Source of the DNA: Stramenopiles sp. TOSAG23-6
Taxonomy: Eukaryota; Sar
Length of the DNA stretch: 20,893 nucleotides
Direction of reading: 5' to 3'
Assembly: GCA_900128565.1 (NCBI GenBank)
Contig: LT636033.1
Span: forward strand, 1 to 20,893
Part shown: one piece after another, positions 9,499 to 17,880 of the stretch
How positions within the stretch are numbered: position 1 is the stretch's first letter
How the letters are laid out: each line of letters begins with the position of its first letter
Notes under the pieces: generated by a model
What the model was told of the DNA's origin: nothing
The model's database searches: none
Seen by the model: only the letters and a program-made list of their open reading frames with translations
Position numbers and translations under genes: made by a program

Positions 9499-11024
9499 AT
9501 GGATTTAGCTGCTGCTGTATCAGGAGATGCACCCGAACTTGACGAAGAGAGTTTACGTCGTAAAAACCAAATTCGTCAACTGAGGAAAAAAGCAACTGCG
9601 TTACAGGCTTACAACAATAAACTCAGAGAACAAAAACGTATTAATGAAAAAGATACAAATGAATTTGTACAATATTTCCAGCATGAGATTGCAAAGCGTG
9701 ACTCAGAATTGCTTGAATTAAAAGCAATCATTGAAGAACAACGGTCCAAAAGGAGTGCTCAGTACGAGCAGCTCAAATTCGAATTTGAAGAGCGTGTGAA
9801 AGAACTAGATAAGGAAACCAAATGTCAGCGTAGTGATTATTCCGCGAGAGTAATATTCACCAATAATAAATTGACAGATATGTGGAAACAGCAGCAACTG
9901 CGCGAAAAGCACGAAGAAGCTTTAAGAATCATGCGCGAGGAGTTGCACGCAAAAGATAGGGAGCAAACTTTAGAACTCACACAGATGGAGCGTAGCTTTA
10001 TAGCAAAAAAAGCAGAGATCCAGGATAGTTTAAATATTACCATGTCTGAAATACATCGGAATGCAATGAAAAATGCAAATAAAGATCTTTTAAAACGTTC
10101 ATTACAAGTGCGAGAAGAAACCGTGCGACTTATACGTTTTCAAAATTAAATGTTTCCCTATATTTTTTTCATACGCAGATTTGTACCTAACATTTTTTTT
10201 TACTAAAAAAATATGTTTTCACAATAAATGCGAGTACTCTGCGAAAAAAGCTTGCTCTCACTCAAAAACTTGAGAAGAAAAAAGCAGACTTACGAGCAAA
10301 GAATAAGCGCCTACGAATAGGTGAATCTATTGATAAAGAGCAGAATAATGTAGCACGTGCATTAAATCAAAAACGCAAGTTGAAATTAAAACGAAAAACG
10401 GAAATCGTTCGAAAATTAGAATTTTCTCTTGGAGATTTAGTACGAGAGTTCGACAATGAACGTGACGGTAATATCCGAGCATTCAATAAAGAATTAGAAG
10501 CAGCTCAGTTGGATTTAGCAGCCGTTAAAGAGTTAGTGAGATTAAAACATGCTGAACTAACAAAAATGAGAGAAAAGTCAAAAAAAATTCTTACATGTAG
10601 AGAAGAAATGGAAAGATTTTTCTTTGATGCTTTGGACAAATTGAGAAAAGATAACTTCAAAGAAATAGTAGATCAAAAAATAGATATGAAAAATGTTTTT
10701 GTAGATCACTCTCAAAAGGATGAAGGTAAGTATAAAGATGATTCGAATGATACAGATAGTAAAATCAATGAAAATAAAATCAATGAAAATAAAATCAATG
10801 AAAATAAAAATGATGAAAATAAAAATGATGAAAGTGAAACGTATCCAGAGGATGAATTGAAAGCTGGAGACTTCCCAGAGTGGGTACAATCCGGTTTTGA
10901 AAATAACGGTATGCAAGGTCCATATAGTAATAAAGTTGAATGGAGTGATTTGTCTGCAGAGGAAAAGGAAAAGTTGATTCGATTATTATATGCTCAAGTG
11001 AGTAATGTTGATATAGGTGAATAA
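9499..11024 (+). CDS. Coiled-coil protein resembling basal-body/cilium factors, two exons
   Basis: Exon 1 is 9499-10131 and exon 2 is 10230-11024, giving 475 residues. The start is ATG 9499. Nearly the whole of residues 18-350 is charged heptad-type coiled coil without a catalytic motif. The second quarter (HEEALRIMREELHAKDREQT...MKNANKDLLKRS) reminds me of BBOF1/CCDC176-type basal-body orientation proteins, which would fit a flagellate; this is a weak resemblance. The C-terminal part carries an Asn/Glu/Lys tandem repeat (INENK units), then an acidic tail with PEWVQSGF and WSDLSAEEKEKLI. Exon 2 has no usable start of its own before its coding sequence and joins in frame to exon 1 once the intron is removed, continuing the coiled coil (RL|ASTLRKKLALTQ). 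Convergent with the Tim17-like gene across an 800-bp gap. Confidence 0.75.
10132..10229 (+). other. Non-canonical intron E (coiled-coil gene)
   Basis: 98 nt, phase 0. It starts ATACGTTTTC instead of GTACGTTTTC, contains ATTTGTACCTAAC at about 10172-10190, and ends CACAATAAAT. It is the most divergent member at both ends. Joining CTT to GCG keeps the coiled-coil frame open. Use of the nearest downstream AG (GCGAG) would shift the frame. Confidence 0.75.
10761..10832 (+). repeat. 15-nt coding tandem repeat (INENK)
   Basis: About five copies of a 15-nt unit, AATCAATGAAAATAA-like, encode INENK/NDENK units in the coiled-coil gene. The later copies change ATCAAT to AATGAT. It looks like replication slippage within a disordered acidic linker. 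Confidence 0.85.
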
Positions 11025-11153
11025 GTGAGGAAAGCTTGAAAAACTATTTTCATTTGTTCACTTGGAAATGTTTGAAATAAAAACAATTCATATTTTAAAT
11101 AATTCATTTTTAATTTATCCTTCACGCATAGCGATATCGATAACGCTGAAAAG

Positions 11154-11187
11154 TAAGGGTAAGGGTTAGGGTTAGGGTTAGGGTTAG
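11154..11187 (+). repeat. Interstitial telomere-type repeat (TTAGGG)n
   Basis: Two TAAGGG units followed by three TTAGGG units and a partial TTAG. Five tandem units in phase, in AT-rich DNA with no other G-runs, are unlikely by chance. It suggests that the organism's telomere unit is TTAGGG and that this is a relic or an insertion made during break repair, since genes continue on both sides. Confidence 0.85.
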
Positions 11188-11243
11188 CTATAGTAGTGAA
11201 GACTATAAATTTTATTTATAAAATTGGACTTTTTTTTTTTGCT

Positions 11244-11390
11244 TTAGGTATGAAAATTCGTATACTTTTTGATAAAAAAATTTTAAGTTTTTAGGTATGA
11301 AAATTCGTATACTTTTTGATAAGTAAGAATATTCGTATACTTTTCGTTAGGTATAAAATTTCGTATACAATTGTTACATTTCGTATATAG
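11244..11390. repeat. Cluster of intergenic copies of the intron core motif
   Basis: Two near-identical copies of TTAGGTATGAAAATTCGTAT (11244 and 11291, 47 bp apart) are followed by a partial ATTCGTATAC (about 11331), a copy CGTTAGGTATAAAATTTCGT (11345) and a fragment ACATTTCGTATA (about 11377). The reverse complement matches the intron core (CATACGAAATTTTGTACC then TAAC); the copy at 11345 differs from that of intron B at one or two positions over about 24. No exon borders the copies. Confidence 0.75.
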
Positions 11391-11824
11391 TATTACGTTG
11401 TTCAAGGAGCTCGAGTTTCACTTTCACTTAGTTGTAACATTTTAGGGTTTCCTCCACAATGTGTTGTTGTAAAATATCACCAAATACAACTAAAAAAAAA
11501 CAATTACAAACACACATCAACAATGTAAACTTAAAAATGAAGAATGGGGATTATTTATCATTGATATTGTGAATTTACATTATCACAATGTAGAAATCCA
11601 ACAATAAATTTCTCACAATAAACCTCACTTCATTTTTAAAACAAATTACAATATGTGTATATACAATATTTAACACACAACAATTATTGAAAATATTATG
11701 TCATATCAAACAATCTCATATTTAGGACCTAACAAATTTCAAATTAAACCAAATCAAAAATAAAAATGCGTGAAGATCAACCTAAAGTTTTATTTTCTAT
11801 TTCAATTATATGTACATGTATGAT

Positions 11825-12562
11825 TCAACGAAATAGAAATGAAGTGACACTGACTAAAAGTCCAGCCATAGCTCCGTTCTTAGATGCACGAAATATACTA
11901 TCTTTTGTTATGACTTTATCAAGGTTCCTTGCAGCTTTCAAAGCCTCCGAAGAAAAGGAAGATTTGGACTTATACACGTATTTATATATATCGCGTTCAT
12001 ATTGTCGATTTAAAACATCTGGTCTAAACAGCCCAGTTGCAGAACTGGCTGGTAAGCTAAGTGTAAAACAAGTTGTGGCAGCTGCTAGGCCTTGACCAAA
12101 CGGATTGTGCACAGTTCGAGAAACTCCAAACAAATTTTCGCGACATTTCCCCGTAAAACATGCCATAAAACTATATATCCCAAATCCTGCACTAAAAATA
12201 AAGCCATATTTCACTGAGCGTATTATATCGCGTGATAGTGTGTTAAATTTTGAGTTGTGTATTGGAGCACGTAAAGTGCTTTCAATGTCCTTGGGAAACA
12301 TGAAGTCAGGTTGTTTTTGTCTAATATTTTTAAGTATACCCATTTCTACATTTTTACAACCCTCCGGCCCAAAATTACGACGCAGACGCAGATTAGCACT
12401 TGAATACACTTCAAGAATGGGAACTTTCCAGTAACTTGATAGTACGGAAAATAGGGTACCTGAAGTAAAACCTTGTAGTGCAGTGACAATAAGCTGAGAA
12501 GTGCAAGGAGGTATCATTTGCTCCTCCGTCCACTCAACAGGTACTTTACCAGAATAATCCAT
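11825..12562 (-). CDS. Putative multi-pass membrane protein, possibly Tim17/Tim22/Tim23-like
   Basis: 245 residues from ATG 12562 to TGA 11825; the frame extends three codons further upstream only to a TTG. Glycine- and small-residue-rich hydrophobic segments are visible: LIVTALQGFTSGTLFSVLSS, a central SVKYGFIFSAGFGIYSFMAC followed by KCREN, NPFGQGLAAATTCFTLSL, and a C-terminal KNGAMAGLLVSVTSFLF. The central segment with its following charged Lys/Arg and Asn-rich stretch resembles the Tim17/22/23 family fold of mitochondrial inner-membrane translocases and carriers of that superfamily. The resemblance is by pattern only. An unrelated organelle membrane protein is possible. Single exon. Confidence 0.6.
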   Translation of the reverse strand: MDYSGKVPVEWTEEQMIPPCTSQLIVTALQGFTSGTLFSVLSSYWKVPILEVYSSANLRLRRNFGPEGCKNVEMGILKNIRQKQPDFMFPKDIESTLRAPIHNSKFNTLSRDIIRSVKYGFIFSAGFGIYSFMACFTGKCRENLFGVSRTVHNPFGQGLAAATTCFTLSLPASSATGLFRPDVLNRQYERDIYKYVYKSKSSFSSEALKAARNLDKVITKDSIFRASKNGAMAGLLVSVTSFLFR

Positions 12563-13136
12563 TACTTTCAAGTTTACAAATTAGATACCAGATACGGTGT
12601 GTCTTGTGTGTGTTCAAATAAGATCAGTGTCTGGAAAATAATATAGCTATGTTGTAGTGATGTGTTTACGTAAGTAGCCTAAGTGTCGTTTAGTAGTAGT
12701 AGTAGTAGTACTAAATTTTTGATGATTTAGATGATTTAGATTTGAGATTGGATTTTGACTGTTAATTATCGGGAACGCTGAAACAATGACGTCATAATAT
12801 ATCAACCTATTAAAAGAGGTACAACTTATATAGGAATATATATATAGTTTGCATGAATAAATGCAGAATAAATGAACTCTATAAAATTTTATTACACATC
12901 GCATCAAGACACTAAAATTACTTTTCTTCAGCAGCAACTTCTGTCAAAAATAAAGGTACATCAAAATATAAGTTTAAGTCTTCATATACTATTTCAATAA
13001 GTATGTTCGGTCTTTATACACTATCTCAATAAGTAATCCTAATCATCTATATCTTCAATAATTTATATACTATCTCAATAAGTAATCCTAATCATCTATA
13101 TCTTCAACAATTTATATACTATCTCAATAAGTAATC
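12563..13136. other. Intergenic region between Tim17-like gene and Hsp70 3' end
   Basis: It holds the promoter side of the minus-strand membrane-protein gene, a (TAG)n microsatellite at 12691-12710, and the 49-bp tandem repeat that continues into the end of the Hsp70 gene. The open frame on the minus strand at 12647-12937 consists of low-complexity codons and looks accidental. Confidence 0.55.
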
Positions 13137-13165
13137 CTAATCATCTATATCTTCAACAATGCATC
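13019..13165. repeat. 49-bp tandem repeat overlapping the Hsp70 stop codon
   Basis: About three copies with a 49-bp period: the word ATCATCTATATCTTCAA occurs at 13042, 13091 and 13140. The copy at the right edge is the end of the Hsp70 coding sequence (VEDIDD plus TAG on the minus strand). The two copies to the left are 3' UTR duplicates of that end, nearly identical, so the duplication is recent. Confidence 0.9.
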
Positions 13166-15717
13166 CTGACGTTCCACGCTGCCAATGATCAGCGGATGGC
13201 GCCTGAAGGCTTTGTTTTAGGCCTTGTTTTAAATAACCTGTGTGATTATATTGAGTTTGTTCATTCCCCTCTGGAAATATTTTTTTCATAATATGTTTTA
13301 CCGTATTTTCCAAATGTTTATATTTTTCTAAATAAACGCCAATGCTTGGTTTAGTTGGTTTTGTTTTAGTGTCATTTTTTTCTTCTGTTTGCTTGACTTG
13401 ATCTATTTTTTTGTCCTGTTTTGTTTGTACTTCAGTTTGACACTCGTCGGTTGCAACTGTATTGATATCATTTTCAACATTTGTTGCAACTGTATTGATA
13501 TCATTTTCAACATTTTTGTCATCTTCTTCATCACTATCGGAGGCACCATCATCAATTTCATCCATCCAATCAATGACATCAGTAACTGCATCGCTCACAG
13601 TATCAATTTCATCATCATTGAGTAAGCAAGTACCGTTTGAATTAAATCCGTCATTATTATCAATTTCTCGAATAGCGTGTATTAATTTGTAAGCGAATTC
13701 TCTAAGATTATTCTTAGCATCCACAGTCGCTTTCACAGCAGCATCAGCAGCACGAAAGTTTTCGGCATCTTTAATCATCCGTGTAATTTCATCTGAAGTT
13801 AAATGATTTTTGTCATTTTTTATTGTTATGGTTTTTTCTTGTCCAGAAGACGTTTCTACAGCACAAACTTCAAGAATACCATTACTATTCACATCAAAGG
13901 TGACTTCAATTTGAGGTACACCTCTTAACATGTATTTTGGAAAAATATTTCAAAAAAAAATCGTTAGGTACAAAATTTCGTATGAAAAAAAATTAGACAA
14001 AAAAATGAGATGAAAACGTACATAGGTGGGATATTTTCTAGTGTAAAGTGGGCAAGTTTGTTATTATCCTTTGTCATTTCTCTCTCCCCTTCAAACACCA
14101 AAACATCAACACCACTTTGGTAATCTTCGTTTGTAGAAAATGTTTGCGAAACTCGTGCAGGAAGAGTCGTATTTCGAAGAATAATTTTGGTCATAACACC
14201 ACCAGCCGTTTGAACACCGACGGATAAAGGAGCCACATCTAATAGTAAAAGTTTCTCTGTTTTGGAAGAGGTAACACCATCGAGTATAGCAGCTTGAACA
14301 GCAGCTCCATATGCAACAGCTTCATCTTGATTAATCGACTGATTCAGTTTCTTACCATTGAAATAATCTTGAAGAAGATTCTGCACCATTGGAATCCGAG
14401 ATGAACCACCTACAAGTACCACTTCATGTAATTTCGGACAATATTAAAAAAAAACGATTTTTTCGTTAGGTACAAAATTTTCTACCAAAAAAAAATTGTA
14501 CACATTGTAGGCATTGGAATAATGAAAACGTACATGGACATCACGGACATTCATTTTTGCATCTTTTAAAACGCGCTTTACAGGAAACATTACTGTTTTA
14601 AAAATTGGTGTCAATAATTGTTCTAACTTAGCACGCGAAAATGTAGCTGTAAAGTCAATGCCATCATAGAGAGAGTCCACTTCTAGGAATACTTGTGTGG
14701 TAGATGTATTGTGAAAAAATAAAATAAAAAAAAATAATTGTTAGCTACAAAATTTTCATAGTGGAAAATTTAAAGTAAAAAAAAGAATGATTAAAACATA
14801 CACGATAAAGACCGTTTAGCTCGTTCACATACTGTACGTAGGCGTCTTACTGCTCTTTCAGAGTTTGCGGGATTTTTTCCTTTGTTTTTTTGTCGAAATT
14901 CTTTTAGAAAATGTTCCACAATGATATTATCAAAATCTTCTCCTCCTAAATGAGTATTACCAGCGGTAGCAAGAACTTCAAAAATCCCACCCTCTATTGC
15001 AAGAAGAGACACATCAAAGGTGCCTCCACCCAAATCGAATATGAGAATGCGGCGAACTCCAGATTCGGTTTGTTTATCCAAACCATAGGCTATAGCAGCA
15101 GCAGTTGGCTCATTAATAATTCGTAAAACTTGAAGTCCAGCAATACTGCCAGCATCTTTCGTTGATTGACGTTGAGCATCATTGAAATACGCTGGAACAG
15201 TAATTACTGCACTAGAGACTGATTCACCCAAATAGTCTTCAGCAATTGTTTTCATCTTTGATAACACCATTGAAGATATTTCCTCAGCAGAAAAATGTCT
15301 CTCTTCACCTCGCCATTCAACTAGAATCATCGGTTTATCACCTGCTCCGCTAAATACTTTAAATGGCCAGTGTGTTAAATCATTCTGTACCACGGGATCT
15401 GTAAAAGTTCGCCCGATTAGACGCTTTGCGTCAAAAATAGTATTTGTGGGATTCAAAGCAACTTGACTTTTTGCAGCGTCTCCAATTAGTCGCTCCGTAT
15501 CATTGAAAGCTACATATGATGGAGTCGTCCGATGTCCTTGATCGTTTGAAATAATTTCCACCTGATCATTCTGCCAAACACCAACACAAGAATATGTCGT
15601 CCCAAGGTCTATACCAATGCAACGACCTTTCTTCATCGGTGTATCACAACTTTCTGTGGGAACATTTTCAGTTTCAGTAGACAAAGGCACAGACATAGCA
15701 GAAATTGTACTCGTCAT
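13137..15717 (-). CDS. HSP70: Cytosolic-type Hsp70 chaperone, four exons
   Basis: Exons 15717-14802, 14703-14534, 14425-14022 and 13929-13137 give 760 residues. The start is ATG 15717; the frame runs upstream only to a TTG. The ATPase domain is intact: IDLGTTYS 36-43, [20 protein letters not shown] 171-190, [10 protein letters not shown] 228-237, GGEDFDN about 258-264, [10 protein letters not shown] after the second junction. The substrate-binding domain follows ([33 protein letters not shown]). Unusually, the C-terminal lid holds a long acidic and Lys/Thr/Asn-rich linker (about 620-680) with an 11-residue duplication [11 protein letters not shown], followed by another short helical stretch. 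The end is VEDIDD rather than the usual EEVD, so docking of TPR co-chaperones may be altered. Total length is about 100 residues above a typical cytosolic Hsp70. Three introns of the non-canonical family interrupt it. Confidence 0.93.
13450..13515 (-). repeat. 33-nt coding duplication in Hsp70 linker
   Basis: Two adjacent, essentially identical 33-nt units encode [11 protein letters not shown] twice in the acidic C-terminal linker of Hsp70. The near-perfect identity at DNA level indicates a recent duplication. Confidence 0.85.
13930..14021 (-). other. Non-canonical intron B (Hsp70, third)
   Basis: 92 nt, phase 2. It starts GTACGTTTTCATCTCATTTT, contains CATACGAAATTTTGTACC then TAACG, and ends CCAAAATACAT. 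Removal joins [13 protein letters not shown], the exact length of the Hsp70 family ([13 protein letters not shown]). Using the first downstream AG (TTAAG) keeps the frame but deletes two residues of this invariant loop, including the Arg. The second A of CTAAC lies 34 nt from the intron end. Confidence 0.9.
14426..14533 (-). other. Non-canonical intron C (Hsp70, second)
   Basis: 108 nt, phase 0. It starts GTACGTTTTCATT, contains AAAATTTTGTACCTAACG, and ends CGAAATTACAT. Removal yields [18 protein letters not shown], matching the family segment (I-H-D/E-I/V-V-L-V-G-G-S) without gap. The nearest downstream AG (GAAG) would shift the frame. Confidence 0.92.
14704..14801 (-). other. Non-canonical intron D (Hsp70, first)
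   Basis: 98 nt, phase 1. It starts GTATGTTTTAATC, contains AAAATTTTGTAGCTAAC, and ends TCACAATACAT. Removal gives [20 protein letters not shown], the same length as the family's [20 protein letters not shown]. Using the downstream AG (ACAAG) would delete four residues from this conserved segment. Confidence 0.9.
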
Positions 15718-16097
15718 TTTAGTTTTCAGCAACCAATTCCTAAAGTAGATACTACAGAAATAACCTACAAGCAATTTAATCAGTACTTCCCCGTGACCTG
15801 CACGCGATTGTTATCTTATTTATATTATTTACACACACACGCTGACGTTGGTGCTTGTTTTGCTACAAAATCAATGCCGCCCGGGATGAAAATCGGAACG
15901 CAAATCGATCGATCGATCGAGATGATGTGTGTGAAAACAACAATTTGCAACCTGGCTGACTGACCGATCGATGATCGCTAGTCCTTACTATAATAGTTAT
16001 ATATCGCGCAACATTTGGGATTTTCACTTCTTCAAAATGCGAATTCTTCATCAAAGTATAAAGGGCTAATATTCTTACATTTTGTGGCTGTATCTCA
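15718..16097. promoter_or_regulatory. Bidirectional promoter, Hsp70 / PhyH-type dioxygenase
   Basis: The interval contains ATCGATCGATCGATCGA at 15904-15920 and GACCGATCGATGATCGC at 15962-15978. These resemble words in the other two GATC/TCGA-rich divergent promoters. A CCAAT word occurs near 15732. I find no properly spaced heat-shock element (alternating GAA/TTC every 5 bp), which is surprising next to an Hsp70 gene but may mean a constitutive copy. Confidence 0.5.
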
Positions 16098-17015
16098 ATG
16101 TCTTCTACATTGAATAGTTCTGATACAATTTTAACGTCTGATTTTATTTCATGTGAAGAGTCGGGGTTTTCATCTTTTGAAGAAAATGGGTTTGTTGAAT
16201 TTCAATCTTTTCTGCGACGTGAAACAGTAGAACAACTAAGAGAATTTGTAAATAGTATATATAAAGTAAAGCATCCAGATATTGATGGAGAGTGGGTTCT
16301 GAATCTTCATCAACAATTGCCGCCTGAAAAGAACTGGATTTGGAAAATAGCAACTTCTCCTGCACTAGTACAGCATTTAACGAGGCACCTGGGAGAAAAT
16401 TATTTGTTGTATGCAAGTCAAATTCATTGGAAGATTCCAAAAAGTCAAACTCAAAACTCATATATACCATGGCATCAAGATGGAAATAGTAATGTTCGAA
16501 CTGTGTGGATTCCACTTGATGATATAGATTCAGAAAACGGTGGTCTCCAAGTTTTGCCACGTTTTCACCACTTGGGAAAATTACCTCTAAAACGCTTACA
16601 ACACAACGTAAGTGCCTCTGATTTATCGAATGCTATCCAATTGGCAGCACATAATGTATTTGAAGTACAGTTGCCTGCTTTACTTGATAATAGTGATCTC
16701 AATTGTATAACTGATAAATTTGGAAGATATTCGAATTTCCATCAATATAAGTTAAATGCTGGTGGCATGGCTTTGCACCACCCTCTCACTCCACATTCTT
16801 CTTTACAAAATAAGTCTGCAAATAAAGAACGTCGTGTGATTATCCTAAGATTTATGAGATGTGATGAACCTATTGTAGAAGGGGTATTACCATCATTTAT
16901 GAATGGTCCTTCTTTTGTATTTCGTAAAAAAACGTTTATAATAACGAAAAATGCACACGTGGCACCTTACCCAATACCTACAGAAGAAACAAGAAGAAGT
17001 TCATTTTGTACATAG
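16098..17015 (+). CDS. Phytanoyl-CoA dioxygenase (PhyH) family 2-oxoglutarate/Fe(II) oxygenase
   Basis: 305 residues, single exon, ATG 16098 to TAG. Iron ligands fit the 2-His-1-carboxylate pattern: W-H126-Q-D128-G and distal H233 in HHPLTPHSS. The following N238-x-S240 and R245/R246 fit the family's H-x-S..N-x-S...R region, where Arg holds 2-oxoglutarate. GFVEFQSFL near residue 31 and IPLDDIDSENGGLQVLP are also typical of PhyH proteins. The enzyme probably hydroxylates a small molecule or lipid; the substrate cannot be predicted, and it need not be phytanoyl-CoA. No peroxisomal SKL-type tail is present (it ends SSFCT). It converges on the Sec66-like gene, with 88 bp between stops. Confidence 0.88.
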   Translation: MSSTLNSSDTILTSDFISCEESGFSSFEENGFVEFQSFLRRETVEQLREFVNSIYKVKHPDIDGEWVLNLHQQLPPEKNWIWKIATSPALVQHLTRHLGENYLLYASQIHWKIPKSQTQNSYIPWHQDGNSNVRTVWIPLDDIDSENGGLQVLPRFHHLGKLPLKRLQHNVSASDLSNAIQLAAHNVFEVQLPALLDNSDLNCITDKFGRYSNFHQYKLNAGGMALHHPLTPHSSLQNKSANKERRVIILRFMRCDEPIVEGVLPSFMNGPSFVFRKKTFIITKNAHVAPYPIPTEETRRSSFCT

Positions 17016-17103
17016 CATCTATCAAAATAAATAAATGATTGACTCATCACTTTTTTCGCTGATTTTATTTTATAAATGTTATGAATAATACGCAACTTTC
17101 AAT

Positions 17104-17880
17104 CTATTGTTTTCCTTTTTGTTTTTTATGTATTCTAGACATAGCTTTCAACATTTTTTTCTTTTTTTCTGCATCAAGTGTTTTCATAAATGCTTCATAC
17201 GCTTTCTGCTTCTTTTTTTCATCCTTCTTTCTTTGTTGTTCTTTCACATACTGTGCATGTTTCTCTTCACCTACTTTACGTCGTCTTTCACGCTCTGCAT
17301 GTAGCTGTTTTAAAGCTTCAATTTGCTCTTTCTTTTCCTTCAAATTTGTAAAATGCACGATAGTGGCTGCTTGCTTGAAAATAGTTGCTGACCAATTTGG
17401 CTTTAGTTCGTCCGCTAAACGTCTTACTTCTTCAAATTCGGCATCCATTTGATCTTTAGCACGCTCGACGCGACTCCATGTGGCTGTTGTAATCAAATGT
17501 TGCTTGAAGAGACTTTCTTGGTCTTTTATAACTCGACTCAGTGTTTGAAACTTAGGAACGTCCGCAATTGCTCTTTTCAAAAGAGAGGCAAGAAATTCCT
17601 TTTCATCCGTTTCATCACTATTGTAATATAATTCATCAAATTCAGCAGCCTCCGGAGGAAGAATAAAGTCTAACTCATTCTCATTATCTGATGCAATCTC
17701 CCAGAGAGGTTTTTCTTTTTTCCCACATGCATCGCTAAGCCAGTGGCGCCCTTTCTGAACCCAAGTATACTTAAGAAGCCACGATATCCATATAGCAAAA
17801 AGAAACATCATGGAGCAATGTGCGATATCCATTGAATCCATATCTTTACCAAATAATGAGTTCATCGTAGTATGCAACAT
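17104..17880 (-). CDS. SEC66: Sec66/Sec71-like subunit of the ER post-translational translocon
   Basis: 258 residues, single exon, ATG 17880. One hydrophobic span lies at residues about 20-40 (IAHCSMMFLFAIWISWLLKY) and would anchor the protein in the membrane. Residues 93-180 match the Sec66 core by pattern: EFLASLLKRAIADVP, then an amphipathic stretch, TTATWSRVERAKDQMDAEFE, and DELKPNWSATIFKQA, corresponding to the family's L-L-x-R-A-[IV]-A-D, W and F-K-P-x-W-x-x-x-I-F-x-x-A. The tail (181-258) is very Lys/Glu-rich and helical, extended compared with the yeast protein as I recall it. In fungi, Sec66 works with Sec62, Sec63 and Sec72 in signal-peptide-dependent post-translational import into the ER. 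It is divergent with TRAPPC12. Confidence 0.75.
   Translation of the reverse strand: MLHTTMNSLFGKDMDSMDIAHCSMMFLFAIWISWLLKYTWVQKGRHWLSDACGKKEKPLWEIASDNENELDFILPPEAAEFDELYYNSDETDEKEFLASLLKRAIADVPKFQTLSRVIKDQESLFKQHLITTATWSRVERAKDQMDAEFEEVRRLADELKPNWSATIFKQAATIVHFTNLKEKKEQIEALKQLHAERERRRKVGEEKHAQYVKEQQRKKDEKKKQKAYEAFMKTLDAEKKKKMLKAMSRIHKKQKGKQ

Larger units (their letters stand above)
11025..11824. other. Gene-free interval with telomere-type tract and intron-motif copies
   Basis: The only long gap between convergent genes in the window. Beyond 3' UTRs it holds the telomere-type tract at 11154-11187 and the repeated motif at 11244-11390. From about 11400 on it is plain AT-rich sequence in which I see nothing. 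Confidence 0.6.

Noticed and set aside
12647-12937. Minus-strand open frame ending in Thr-rich low complexity
   Set aside because: It uses a (TAG)n microsatellite and AT-rich DNA, and has no ATG-led conserved segment.
13019-13165. CRISPR-like array
   Set aside because: The 49-bp units are directly adjacent without spacers, in a eukaryotic 3' UTR; it is a plain tandem repeat.
13930-14680. Treating the Hsp70 pieces as separate genes or a frameshifted pseudogene
   Set aside because: Removing three family introns restores one continuous Hsp70 with all motifs and no damage.
15718-16097. Heat-shock elements upstream of Hsp70
   Set aside because: TTC and GAA words near 16026-16052 are not in the alternating 5-bp spacing.
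16144-16560. 138-residue minus-strand open frame
   Set aside because: Antisense to the PhyH-type gene, whose motifs are clear on the plus strand.
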